IMG/VR virus record: IMGVR_UViG_3300009481_000062
Location: 1-29,968 of that record
DNA from: a virus
Direction: 5' to 3' (one strand)
Length of the DNA stretch: 29,968 bases
Part shown: positions 1 to 6,113 of the stretch, piece after piece
Position numbering within the stretch: position 1 is the first letter of the stretch
How the letters are laid out: each line of letters begins with the position of its first letter
The notes under the pieces: generated by a model
Told to the model about the DNA's origin: nothing
Databases searched by the model: none
What the model saw: only the letters and a program-made list of their open reading frames with translations
Translations under genes and position numbers: made by a program

Positions 1-7
1 CTAAATC

Positions 8-157
8 TCACAGTGCCACCCCATGAGATTTAAGAACAGAAATTGCCTTTTCAATTTCTTTAATATCTTCTAAGCATTTCAAGTATTTTGAAATGTCAGC
101 AGATTTTAAAAGTTCTAATTCAGCAAATTTGCTATCTAATAAAATATAAATATCCAT
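8..157 (-). CDS. Small protein of unknown function (49 aa), LexA-box associated
   Basis: The only convincing minus-strand gene. I do not recognise the protein. It begins MDIYILLDSKFAEL and looks helical and charged, with no membrane segment or Cys/His motif. I chose the ATG at 155-157 because it follows a strong ribosome-binding site, AGAGAGGT on the minus strand (165-172), with a 7-base gap. A longer reading from an ATG at 245-247 (79 aa) has no such site and would run through the LexA box. The gene is transcribed away from the rest of the window. A TATAAT lies at 230-235 on the minus strand, but its -35 match is poor. The LexA-type box at 178-197 lies in the leader and suggests repression by host LexA with release on DNA damage. 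A small lysogeny, induction or anti-host factor is possible, but nothing in the protein shows this. Confidence 0.6.
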   Translation of the reverse strand: MDIYILLDSKFAELELLKSADISKYLKCLEDIKEIEKAISVLKSHGVAL

Positions 158-177
158 AAGTTTTACCTCTCTAAAAT

Positions 178-197
178 TACTGTATGTATATACAGTA
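178..197 (-). promoter_or_regulatory. LexA (SOS) box, near-perfect gammaproteobacterial type
   Basis: The sequence is TACTGTATGTATATACAGTA. It has the CTGT-N8-ACAG core of E. coli-type SOS boxes and differs at one position from the consensus TACTGTATATATATACAGTA. It sits 21 bases upstream of the start codon of the minus-strand gene and 6 bases from its ribosome-binding site, so bound LexA could block transcription of that gene. Alphaproteobacterial LexA normally uses a GTTC-type direct repeat, so the box also hints at a gammaproteobacterial host. Confidence 0.75.
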
Positions 198-229
198 TGG
201 TTAATATTCAATTTCGTTTTCATATAACA

Positions 230-235
230 ATTATA
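230..235 (-). promoter_or_regulatory. Candidate -10 element for the minus-strand gene
   Basis: The minus strand reads TATAAT here. With a 17-base spacer the -35 would read AGGTAA (253-258), a poor match, and would fall inside the AACATT/AATGTT array at 248-285. Transcription would begin near 223, leaving a leader of about 65 bases that contains the LexA box. The weak -35 would suit an activated or repressor-controlled promoter. This is a guess from the hexamer alone. Confidence 0.35.
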
Positions 236-247
236 ACCCATAACCAT

Positions 248-285
248 AACATTTACCTAATGTTTTCTAACATTAATTTAATGTT
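248..285. promoter_or_regulatory. Four-half-site operator array (AACATT/AATGTT)
   Basis: Half-sites alternate in orientation: AACATT at 248-253, AATGTT at 259-264, AACATT at 269-274 and AATGTT at 280-285. Starts are 11, 10 and 11 bases apart, about one helical turn, so all four lie on one face of the DNA. The last pair is part of a perfect inverted repeat (AACATTAA-T-TTAATGTT, 269-285). The array sits between the minus-strand gene and the rightward promoter, a place where a phage repressor or activator would bind cooperatively. No regulator for it is obvious in this window. Confidence 0.5.
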
Positions 286-289
286 CTGA

Positions 290-336
290 GGGGGCAGTTC
301 TTAGACTATCAGCGTCACTCTCGCTCTGACACCCCC
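290..336. repeat. GC-rich imperfect stem (GGGGG...CCCCC)
   Basis: GGGGG at 290-294 can pair with CCCCC at 332-336, with an adjoining CAG/CTG pairing and an inner GTCA/TGAC pairing. The segment is much more GC-rich than its surroundings. It lies in the non-coding control region upstream of the first rightward promoter. It could be part of a small RNA, a transcription stop or a protein site. It lacks the T-loop and the other marks of a tRNA. Confidence 0.3.
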
Positions 337-363
337 ACGCGTACAACTTTTGAAAATTTTCGC

Positions 364-383
364 GTTGCTAGTAAAAACGCAAC
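364..383. repeat. Short inverted repeat GTTGC...GCAAC
   Basis: GTTGC (364-368) and GCAAC (379-383) flank a 10-base AT-rich loop. It sits upstream of the promoter at 419-447. The stem is short and no T-run follows at once, so it is not a convincing terminator. It may be part of the operator cluster. Confidence 0.25.
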
Positions 384-388
384 AGAAC

Positions 389-403
389 GCATCATGATGA
401 TGC
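389..403. promoter_or_regulatory. Perfect inverted repeat GCATCAT-G-ATGATGC
   Basis: A 7-base perfect inverted repeat with a one-base centre, placed 16 to 30 bases upstream of the -35 of the first rightward promoter. Relative to the predicted start of transcription at 454 it covers about -65 to -51, a usual position for an activator site. The binding protein is unknown. Confidence 0.4.
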
Positions 404-418
404 TTCCAAAAATAATTC

Positions 419-447
419 TTGACATGGAGTATAAAATTTGATATAAT
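419..447 (+). promoter_or_regulatory. Sigma70 promoter P1, perfect consensus with extended -10
   Basis: TTGACA (419-424), a 17-base spacer, and TATAAT (442-447), preceded by TGA to give an extended -10. Both hexamers match the bacterial consensus exactly. The expected transcription start, seven bases after the -10, is the A of the ATG at 454, so the first transcript is predicted to be leaderless. The same motif recurs at 9998 and 13273. P1 probably drives the long run of overlapping genes from 454 to 9994. Confidence 0.85.
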
Positions 448-453
448 TCAAGT

Positions 454-915
454 ATGAAAAATGAAATAGCAGTAAAAATGTCTCCCGAAGGATTAGAAGT
501 TGCGAACGCTTACCTGGAATTAGGTAATGTGCCAGCAGTTTGTGCTCGATTAAAGATATCTGAAAACGATGTCTCAGAGTTTCTAGCAAAAAGGGAAGTA
601 AAGAATTACATTGATACAGTCTTTCTAGACACAGGTTACCGAAATCGCTTCAAAATAGCAACAACATTAGATAATATTATAGAGCAGAAACTAGAGGAAG
701 CGGAAGAAAGTCAAGTGTATACTACTAAAGATTTGGCAGACTTACTGCAGATGGCACACAAAATGCGAATGGACGAAATTAAAGCCCAAACAGAGGCTGA
801 AAAGGCAAAATCCGCTAGCATTAAAACTCAAAATAATGTCCAGATAAATGCAGACTTACCGTTTGGACAAGGTAATTATGGTAAGTTGATGGAGAAGTTA
901 TTAAAAGATGAATAA
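454..915 (+). CDS. terS: Putative terminase small subunit
   Basis: The product (153 aa) has an N-terminal helix-turn-helix-like segment (about residues 11-50: a YLELGN step, then ISENDVSEFL). A long helical middle region (60-120) and a tail containing NNVQIN and NYGKLMEKLL follow. This arrangement, DNA-binding helices then an oligomerising region, is what small terminases look like, and the C-terminal wording resembles small terminases I associate with marine phages. It would recognise the packaging site and stimulate the large terminase. It lies about 11 kb upstream of terL, which is unusual. No ribosome-binding site precedes the ATG, and promoter P1 predicts transcription starting at that ATG. 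An ATG at 478 is an alternative start, also without a site. A DNA-binding regulator is the main other possibility. Confidence 0.6.
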   Translation: MKNEIAVKMSPEGLEVANAYLELGNVPAVCARLKISENDVSEFLAKREVKNYIDTVFLDTGYRNRFKIATTLDNIIEQKLEEAEESQVYTTKDLADLLQMAHKMRMDEIKAQTEAEKAKSASIKTQNNVQINADLPFGQGNYGKLMEKLLKDE

Positions 916-1132
916 TCACACACCAATACACGAATTTAGAAATAATTATAATGGTACAGATAGGTGGGCACAAGTATACAAACATGATGATTCTTATGCA
1001 ATAATGTTTTTTATTAATCAGATATATCAAAACACTATTTATATAAAAAATCACTCAGAACAGTATGCAGAAGACGCCGCAGAAAATTTTGTTTTAGGAG
1101 TATGGAATGGCTTACAGCAAGGAAGTAGTTGA
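908..1132 (+). CDS. Small conserved phage-type protein, unknown function (74 aa)
   Basis: Begins 8 bases inside the end of the putative terS and overlaps iscU by 26 bases, so it is translated as part of a tight operon. A GGAGAAG about 10 bases upstream could serve as ribosome-binding site. The C-terminal wording (HSEQYAEDAAENFVLG) resembles short uncharacterised proteins I associate with marine phage genomes. It is acidic, has no membrane segment and no recognisable catalytic motif. I cannot assign a function. Confidence 0.6.
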   Translation: MNNHTPIHEFRNNYNGTDRWAQVYKHDDSYAIMFFINQIYQNTIYIKNHSEQYAEDAAENFVLGVWNGLQQGSS

Positions 1133-1520
1133 AAGATTTGAACAGGTATTAAATTCACCCAAACAGTTTAGTGTTGGGCGATTTGACCCGAAAGACCCAA
1201 ATGTAGCAACAGGAATGACTGGTGCGCCTGCGTGCGGAGATGTCATGAAGTTGCAACTAAAACTAAATCCTGATACAGAAGTCATAGAAGATGTAAAATT
1301 TAAGACTTACGGCTGTGGTTCAGCAATCGCATCATCTACAATGTTTGTAGAAATGTTAAAAGGCAGAACTATAGAAGAAGCAAAACTAGTCAAAGATAAA
1401 GATATAGCAAAGGCTCTACAATTACCACCAATAAAACTACATTGCTCTGTTCTAGCAGAAGATTCAATCAGACAGGCAATCAAGGATTGGGAAAGTAAAA
1501 ATGATAGAGTTCACAGATAA
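1107..1520 (+). CDS. iscU: IscU-type iron-sulfur cluster scaffold
   Basis: The product (137 aa) is a full-length IscU, the scaffold on which Fe-S clusters are built before transfer to target proteins. It keeps the three cluster cysteines: Cys43 in GAPACGD, Cys70 in YGCGSA and Cys113 in LHCS. Asp45, next to the first cysteine, and the HscA-chaperone recognition motif LPPIK (106-110) are also kept. The long match to bacterial IscU (GAPACGDVMKLQ, FKTYGCGSAIASS, LHCSVLAED) makes the call secure. Start: ATG at 1107 after TAGGAG. No cysteine desulfurase, HscA/HscB or ferredoxin is seen nearby, so the host system would have to supply sulfur and chaperones. It overlaps iscA by 20 bases. Confidence 0.93.
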   Translation: MAYSKEVVERFEQVLNSPKQFSVGRFDPKDPNVATGMTGAPACGDVMKLQLKLNPDTEVIEDVKFKTYGCGSAIASSTMFVEMLKGRTIEEAKLVKDKDIAKALQLPPIKLHCSVLAEDSIRQAIKDWESKNDRVHR

Positions 1521-1863
1521 CGCATATGCGAAACTGGTGGAAAGACTCAGTAACGAAAAGACTAAAGCGATTAGATTTGGCGTTACGGGTGGCGGTTGTA
1601 CTGGGCATAAGTATATTTTTGATATTTGTACTAGCGTTGATAAAACTGATTATTGCGTAGATTTCGGTAAATTCAAGGTTTACATAGATAGACTTTCTAG
1701 TGAGTATGTTATTGATACAGTCATAGATTGGAAGACTGAAGGACTCAACGAAGAGTTTACATACTTCAATCCTCAAGAAGCAAGTTCCTGTGGTTGTGGC
1801 GAAAGTATTATGTTCAAACCTCGCGCGCAAGAAAATGAAATACGCGCCATACGAATAACATGA
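1501..1863 (+). CDS. iscA: IscA/HesB-family A-type Fe-S carrier
   Basis: The product (120 aa) is an A-type carrier of the IscA/ErpA/SufA family, which moves iron or assembled clusters from scaffold to client proteins. The three conserved cysteines are present: Cys33 in GGGCTGH and Cys97 and Cys99 in SSCGCGES. The family's EGLNE-F-NP stretch lies just before the CGCG motif. A tail of about 18 residues continues past the usual end. IscA, ErpA and SufA cannot be told apart from sequence alone, so the symbol is approximate. The start codon lies inside the end of iscU and the stop overlaps the oxygenase start, so the three are translationally coupled. Confidence 0.9.
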   Translation: MIEFTDNAYAKLVERLSNEKTKAIRFGVTGGGCTGHKYIFDICTSVDKTDYCVDFGKFKVYIDRLSSEYVIDTVIDWKTEGLNEEFTYFNPQEASSCGCGESIMFKPRAQENEIRAIRIT

Positions 1864-2462
1864 ACTTCAGACACATAGGAATGATTGACCTTCCAGATTG
1901 GAAGTTCGATGAAGCGGATTGGAACAACGAATTAGGGAATAAACGAAAAGAAGAGTTAACTATCTTTAGACATATAGATAGCATCTGTTTACAATGGCAA
2001 TATGCAAAAGGAAGACCACATAAAAAAGCCGAAAGGACAAAATATTATGACAAATACTACGATAGAGAGTTCTTTAAAGAACTGGAGCATCGACTCCTTA
2101 ACTACTATGGGCATGGTTACTTTGTTTCACTTCTTTTCGCAAGACTTAAACCAGAGGGAAGAATAGAACCACATGTCGATGGAGGTCTTTCTGTTGTGCA
2201 CAATAGGGATATACACATACCTATTCATACGAACAGCGATTGTATTTTTAAAGTGGGCGAATCGATACGCCATCTGGAAAGAGGAGAGATTGTAGAGATA
2301 GATAACACAGTCACACATTCTGTTATTAATGGTTCTGAACCAAGAATACATTTAATGGTAGAGTGGTGCAACACTGAGCCATATGATAATTATACTTACG
2401 AATATGTGGACAGTGTATTTGGAGATAATAAACAATATAAAATATGGAAATCTTTGTACTAA
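1860..2462 (+). CDS. 2-oxoglutarate/Fe(II) oxygenase, aspartyl/asparaginyl hydroxylase-like
   Basis: The product (200 aa) has the iron-binding facial triad of 2-oxoglutarate-dependent oxygenases: His105-x-Asp107 in EPHVDGG and His153 in VTHSVING. Arg162 in EPRIHLMVEW is well placed to bind the cosubstrate. The RDIHIPIHTN stretch between them is typical of the aspartyl/asparaginyl beta-hydroxylase branch. Such enzymes hydroxylate side chains using O2 and 2-oxoglutarate; the substrate is unknown. Oxygenases of this superfamily are common in marine phages. It overlaps iscA by 4 bases and the next gene by 19, placing an iron enzyme in the same operon as Fe-S assembly proteins. A small-molecule or nucleic-acid substrate cannot be ruled out. 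Confidence 0.8.
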   Translation: MNFRHIGMIDLPDWKFDEADWNNELGNKRKEELTIFRHIDSICLQWQYAKGRPHKKAERTKYYDKYYDREFFKELEHRLLNYYGHGYFVSLLFARLKPEGRIEPHVDGGLSVVHNRDIHIPIHTNSDCIFKVGESIRHLERGEIVEIDNTVTHSVINGSEPRIHLMVEWCNTEPYDNYTYEYVDSVFGDNKQYKIWKSLY

Positions 2463-2737
2463 TACAAGAAGTTGGCCTACCTATTGCGGGAGTTCTCGTT
2501 ATGGGATTTTTTATATTTACTATTATGCAACAAATGATGAATGGTCTTGTGAATGAGATAAAGACAATCGAAGGAATGTCAAAAATGCTTAATACACGAG
2601 GAAGTGCCATGAATAATGATATAATAAAAATAGATACAATAGTATCATCAGCACTGGGACTAGCACCAGATTTAGACCGAATTGCAAGAGCCGAAAATTT
2701 TGTGGAAGACGGGAAGATAGACGCTAGAAGAGACTAA
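2444..2737 (+). CDS. Small single-span membrane protein (97 aa)
   Basis: One hydrophobic segment near the N terminus (about residues 7-30, VGLPIAGVLVMGFFIFTIMQQ) is followed by a soluble charged helical tail. The next protein has the same plan and a related start: both begin M-acidic-I, then LI, an acidic or polar pair, G, and a Gly-containing membrane span. The two may be diverged duplicates. I do not recognise a family. A holin-like, spanin-like or anchor role is possible. Position just before the curli-type genes also allows an accessory secretion role. No direct evidence favours either. Confidence 0.6.
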   Translation: MEIFVLIQEVGLPIAGVLVMGFFIFTIMQQMMNGLVNEIKTIEGMSKMLNTRGSAMNNDIIKIDTIVSSALGLAPDLDRIARAENFVEDGKIDARRD

Positions 2738-2997
2738 TGGATATAGTATATCTAATCGAGACCTTTGGGTTCGAGATAGTCTTAATAGTAGGGTTAGGTT
2801 ACTTTGTTTACTATGTTTGGAAGACGATAACAGATGTTATCAAACCAGCATTAGACAATATGAAAACAACCATAATAAGGTTAATCGATCAACTACGGTT
2901 GCTCGACCAGGACATGATAAGACTGCAGAAGAAAGTAGAAACTATCATGCAAATGAAAGAAAATGAAAAACGAAAACAACGTAAGGGACAGGATTGA
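2737..2997 (+). CDS. Small membrane protein with coiled-coil tail (86 aa)
   Basis: One membrane span (about residues 8-29, TFGFEIVLIVGLGYFVYYVW) precedes a leucine/isoleucine-rich helix with coiled-coil character (42-72) and a very basic C terminus. The ATG overlaps the stop of the preceding gene (TAATG). The layout of N-terminal span, coiled coil and basic tail resembles small phage membrane proteins of lysis or injection modules, but no family motif is visible. It overlaps the csgF-like gene by 35 bases. Confidence 0.6.
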   Translation: MDIVYLIETFGFEIVLIVGLGYFVYYVWKTITDVIKPALDNMKTTIIRLIDQLRLLDQDMIRLQKKVETIMQMKENEKRKQRKGQD

Positions 2998-3466
2998 AGT
3001 TGCCGCTCTTTGCAGTTTATTCTTATTGTCCATAAGCGCTGTTCACGCAGATGAACAGGTACACACATTCAAAAATCCGTCATTTTCTGGAATAGGTACG
3101 TCTGCACATTATTTGACTATCGAAAACCAGGAAAAATCAAGACGAGACAAAATACGAGATGATATCGAGGCCGCTCTAAAAGCCGCAGAAAGAGAAGAGC
3201 AAAACTCGACACTCGCCAAATTTATTAGAAACCTAGAATCAAGAATATATGCTCAATTGTCTAAGCAATTAGTAGACAATATGTTTGGTAACGATGAAAC
3301 AAGTTATTCTGGTTCTTTTACATTAGAAGGTAATACAATCACATACCAAAGAACTGAACAATGTCAGGAAGATGGTGTATGTATTGAAGTTATTATCATG
3401 ACTATTACAGATAGCGAGGGAAGTGAAACGGTAATTACCATACCGATTGGTACTGGAGGATTCTAA
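2963..3466 (+). CDS. csgF: CsgF-like curli assembly protein
   Basis: CsgF binds the CsgG outer-membrane channel and couples secretion to fibre nucleation. This product (167 aa) starts with a signal peptide (hydrophobic residues about 14-28, cleavage likely after VHA-DE). The mature N terminus reads HTFKNPSFSGIGTS, closely matching the FRNPNFGG segment of E. coli CsgF that inserts into the CsgG channel. A variable charged helical middle (50-105) and a C-terminal beta-rich domain follow. The gene lies directly before csgG with stop and start overlapping, the usual pairing. It is longer than E. coli CsgF (138 aa), mainly in the charged middle. Two cysteines (residues 134 and 139) sit in the beta domain. 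Confidence 0.8.
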   Translation: MKNENNVRDRIEVAALCSLFLLSISAVHADEQVHTFKNPSFSGIGTSAHYLTIENQEKSRRDKIRDDIEAALKAAEREEQNSTLAKFIRNLESRIYAQLSKQLVDNMFGNDETSYSGSFTLEGNTITYQRTEQCQEDGVCIEVIIMTITDSEGSETVITIPIGTGGF

Positions 3467-4332
3467 TGCTTAGAGCATTTTTACTACTGATTCTATTATC
3501 GGGTTGTGCAAGTGTGCCTACTATGAGGGAGTTCGAAAATAACAACTGTAACAACGAGGTTAAAGATGTTGTAACTCTTATAGATAGGGCAATTCCATAT
3601 ACCTGTGTAGAAGAAGCAGAAATTGTTCAATTACCAACTTATCAACAATTATTAGATTTACCACCAGCCGTAAATAAGCCAATAGTCGCAGTTTATAACT
3701 TTCAAGATTTAACAGGACAAAGAAAGCGTAGAGACAATCTTGCTGATTTTAGTACTGCTGTAACACAAGGTGGAACAGAGTTATTAATTGACGCACTTAA
3801 AACTGCTGGTGGCGGAACATGGTTTCGCGTAGTTGAAAGACACGGTATTGACAACCTTGTACGAGAAAGACAGATTATAAGAAGCACACGAGAAGAACAT
3901 GACGAAGACAAAGGTTTACAGCCTTTGCTTTTTGCAGGTATATTACTAGAGGGTGGTATTATAGGATTTGATACTAACATGGAATCTGGTGGTAGAGGTG
4001 CAAGATATCTTGGAGTAGGTAGAACAGTATCTTACAGAAGAGATGTAGTAACAGTAAGTCTTAGAGGTATTAGTACATTAACAGGAGAGGTCTTACTTAA
4101 TGTACAGACTAAAAAGACTATTTTATCAGTTGGGGCCGGATTTGATGTATTTAAATTCATTGATATGGATACTGAACTGGTAGAGTATGAAGACGGTGTA
4201 GCAGAAAACGAAAGTGTTACTGTTGCAACGCGTGCGGCTATTGAGGCTGCTGTCCTTGCGCTAATTAAGCAAGGGGACAAAAGAGGCTACTGGGAAATCC
4301 AGGAGCGTAAGGGAGAGAACGAAAATGATTAA
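3466..4332 (+). CDS. csgG: CsgG curli secretion channel lipoprotein
   Basis: CsgG forms a ninefold outer-membrane channel that exports curli subunits. The product (288 aa) has a lipoprotein signal with lipobox LLSGC (Cys14). Strong family matches follow: VAVYNFQDLTGQ, DFSTAV, a WFRVVER-like stretch, NLVRERQIIR, GGIIGFDTN, GGRGARYLG, KTILSVGAG, FKFID and RGYWEI. These run across the whole family length, so the gene looks intact. In the constriction loop the phenylalanine corresponding to E. coli Phe56 is kept (ADFSTAV). Asn55 reads Asp, and the Tyr51 region is basic (RKRRDN), so the pore lining probably differs. It overlaps the following curlin-like gene by 8 bases. Confidence 0.93.
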   Translation: MLRAFLLLILLSGCASVPTMREFENNNCNNEVKDVVTLIDRAIPYTCVEEAEIVQLPTYQQLLDLPPAVNKPIVAVYNFQDLTGQRKRRDNLADFSTAVTQGGTELLIDALKTAGGGTWFRVVERHGIDNLVRERQIIRSTREEHDEDKGLQPLLFAGILLEGGIIGFDTNMESGGRGARYLGVGRTVSYRRDVVTVSLRGISTLTGEVLLNVQTKKTILSVGAGFDVFKFIDMDTELVEYEDGVAENESVTVATRAAIEAAVLALIKQGDKRGYWEIQERKGENEND

Positions 4333-5041
4333 ATTATTAGTCGTTAGCGCACTACTCACTGCAGGTATGTTGTATGCAGATACTACTGACAATGAAATTT
4401 TCATTGAACAAAGTGGTGATAACTTGACGCTTACAATTGACCAAGAAGGTTTTGGAAACAAATTCTGTGGAACTATCTCATCAGGGGCTTGTGCTACTGA
4501 TATGACAATTACAGGTAGTAACATAACATTTAACCTTGACCAAATCGGAAATAGTAATCAACTGTTTGGCCCGATAGTACTAGACTCTAGTAATATAGAT
4601 ATGGTATTTACTGGTGACTCAAACATATTTGACTGGAATATTGGTTATATTGGCTCAGCAGATAACATGGATTTAGATTTAACTGTAGTAGGTGATTCTA
4701 ATACATGGGACTTTGATGTAGGCTATAACCAATCAGCAGAAAGTTTTGATTATGACCTTACATTAGTTGGTGGAACAAATGTATTTACTACACTTGTTGA
4801 CTCTGACAATGTTAAATGGGAACTTGATTTAACTGGAGATGGAAATGATTTCAACACTACTCAGAAAGACGCAGACCAATCATTGGTTGTCGAGTATAGT
4901 GGTGACGATGGAAACATTGACATTGTTCAGGAATCTGGTACTTGCCCTACAGGGGTAACTACATGTTCAGGAGTAATTAACCTAGACATCACTTCAGACG
5001 ATGCAACTATTACGATTAATCAAAAAGATACTTCCGACTAG
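4325..5041 (+). CDS. Curlin-like repeat protein, likely CsgG substrate (238 aa)
   Basis: A signal peptide (MIKLLVVSALLTAGMLYA, cleavage before DTT) is followed by repeats of about 20-30 residues of alternating polar and hydrophobic strands. The repeats carry curlin-style motifs: IEQSGDN, IDQEGFGN, LDQIGNSNQ, GDSN (twice), GDGN and a final TINQ. This fits a CsgA/CsgB-like beta-solenoid built from strand-turn-strand units. Asn/Asp ladders are stronger than the usual Gln ladders, and the protein is very acidic. Two Cys pairs (48/56 and 207/214) may close turn loops. It follows csgG directly. I infer it is exported by CsgG; whether it makes amyloid is untested. Confidence 0.72.
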   Translation: MIKLLVVSALLTAGMLYADTTDNEIFIEQSGDNLTLTIDQEGFGNKFCGTISSGACATDMTITGSNITFNLDQIGNSNQLFGPIVLDSSNIDMVFTGDSNIFDWNIGYIGSADNMDLDLTVVGDSNTWDFDVGYNQSAESFDYDLTLVGGTNVFTTLVDSDNVKWELDLTGDGNDFNTTQKDADQSLVVEYSGDDGNIDIVQESGTCPTGVTTCSGVINLDITSDDATITINQKDTSD

Positions 5042-6113
5042 TTTGGTAGTACCCTGTCTTCTATTCGCTGACCCGATTGGCGATATAGTTGAACAGACAG
5101 GTAAAGGCGCGCTTACAAGAAATAATGAAGAGTTTGTTGCCGTTGTTGACCAGGACATTTTATTATATGACTTGCTTAACACCGGCAACGGACGAATGAA
5201 AGTAGCGTTCTTAGATGACTCTAATTTACGACTAACAGAACACAGTAGAGTTCTAATAGACGAAGTTATCTATGACCCAAATCCATCTAAGTCAAAGATG
5301 GTTATGAAGTTTGCAATGGGTACTGCAAGATTTACTTCTGGTAAACTTGCCAATATGAACAAAGCAAACATTAGTATTGAGACTCCTTCAGCACAGATTG
5401 CTATAAGGGGTACGGATTTTACTACTACAATAGATGAACTAGGTAGGTCACTAATAGTTCTTCTACCAGACGAAAATGGCAACGCGTCTGGAGAAATAGT
5501 AGTAATGAATGAAGGTGGAGAAGTTACACTAGACCAAGCATTTCAAGCGACTATGGTTTCAACGATTGCTAGTCCTCCAGTAGAACCTGTGAAGATAGAG
5601 AATGTAACAGTTGCACAAATAGACAATCTGTTTATTGTCAGTCCACCAGCAGAGATAGAACAAGCAGTAGAAGAAACAAGAACAGAAAACAGTTCTAGTA
5701 ATATTCTTACTACTGATTTTTTAGAATTTAGTGAATTAGAAACTGACTACTTAGAAGAAAGTGAAGACTGGAGTTTCTCAGAGTTAGATATTGATTTACT
5801 AGATGTAGATTTTTTACAAGATTTATTAGAGATAATAGAAGAAGCAGACTTGCTTGATAGAAAACGAGGAGAAGGATTTAACCAAGTTAACATTGTCGGT
5901 ACAAGACCTGGACTTGACCCTGATACTCAGTATAACACTATTGTTGATGATAGCGGACAAATCTGGTTTTATAGACAGGTTACTGGTATAATATCTATTA
6001 AGTTACCTATCGATGCAAATGCTAGTATTAGAACTATAACAGACGAGAAAGAAAGTTTGATTACCGTAGGAGACGGTGAATCAGTTAACATAATTATAAG
6101 GCAGACGAATTAA
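5001..6113 (+). CDS. FecR-domain periplasmic protein
   Basis: The product (370 aa) begins with a signal peptide (cleavage near FA-DP, residue 23-24). A FecR-type domain follows (about 25-165): the repeat-like GDIVEQTGKG, a LLNTGNGRMKVAFLDDSNLRLTEHS-type core in pieces, then FTSGK and IETPSAQIAIRGTDF. FecR domains are periplasmic beta-rich sensing or scaffold modules. A very acidic segment (about 225-285) and a C-terminal beta region (295-370) are not recognised. It overlaps the preceding curlin-like gene by 41 bases and the next by one base, so it is embedded in the curli-type cluster. In bacteria, FecR-domain proteins of this kind are, as I recall, often encoded next to CHASE2-cyclase genes; one lies about 2 kb downstream here. 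Confidence 0.82.
   Translation: MQLLRLIKKILPTSLVVPCLLFADPIGDIVEQTGKGALTRNNEEFVAVVDQDILLYDLLNTGNGRMKVAFLDDSNLRLTEHSRVLIDEVIYDPNPSKSKMVMKFAMGTARFTSGKLANMNKANISIETPSAQIAIRGTDFTTTIDELGRSLIVLLPDENGNASGEIVVMNEGGEVTLDQAFQATMVSTIASPPVEPVKIENVTVAQIDNLFIVSPPAEIEQAVEETRTENSSSNILTTDFLEFSELETDYLEESEDWSFSELDIDLLDVDFLQDLLEIIEEADLLDRKRGEGFNQVNIVGTRPGLDPDTQYNTIVDDSGQIWFYRQVTGIISIKLPIDANASIRTITDEKESLITVGDGESVNIIIRQTN

Noticed and set aside
8-247. Longer 79-residue reading of the minus-strand gene
   Set aside because: Its ATG has no ribosome-binding site, and the extension would be translated across the LexA box. The shorter start at 155-157 has a strong site at the right distance.
290-336. GC-rich stem considered as a tRNA or att site
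   Set aside because: No T-loop, anticodon arm or acceptor layout, and no integrase or second copy in the window.
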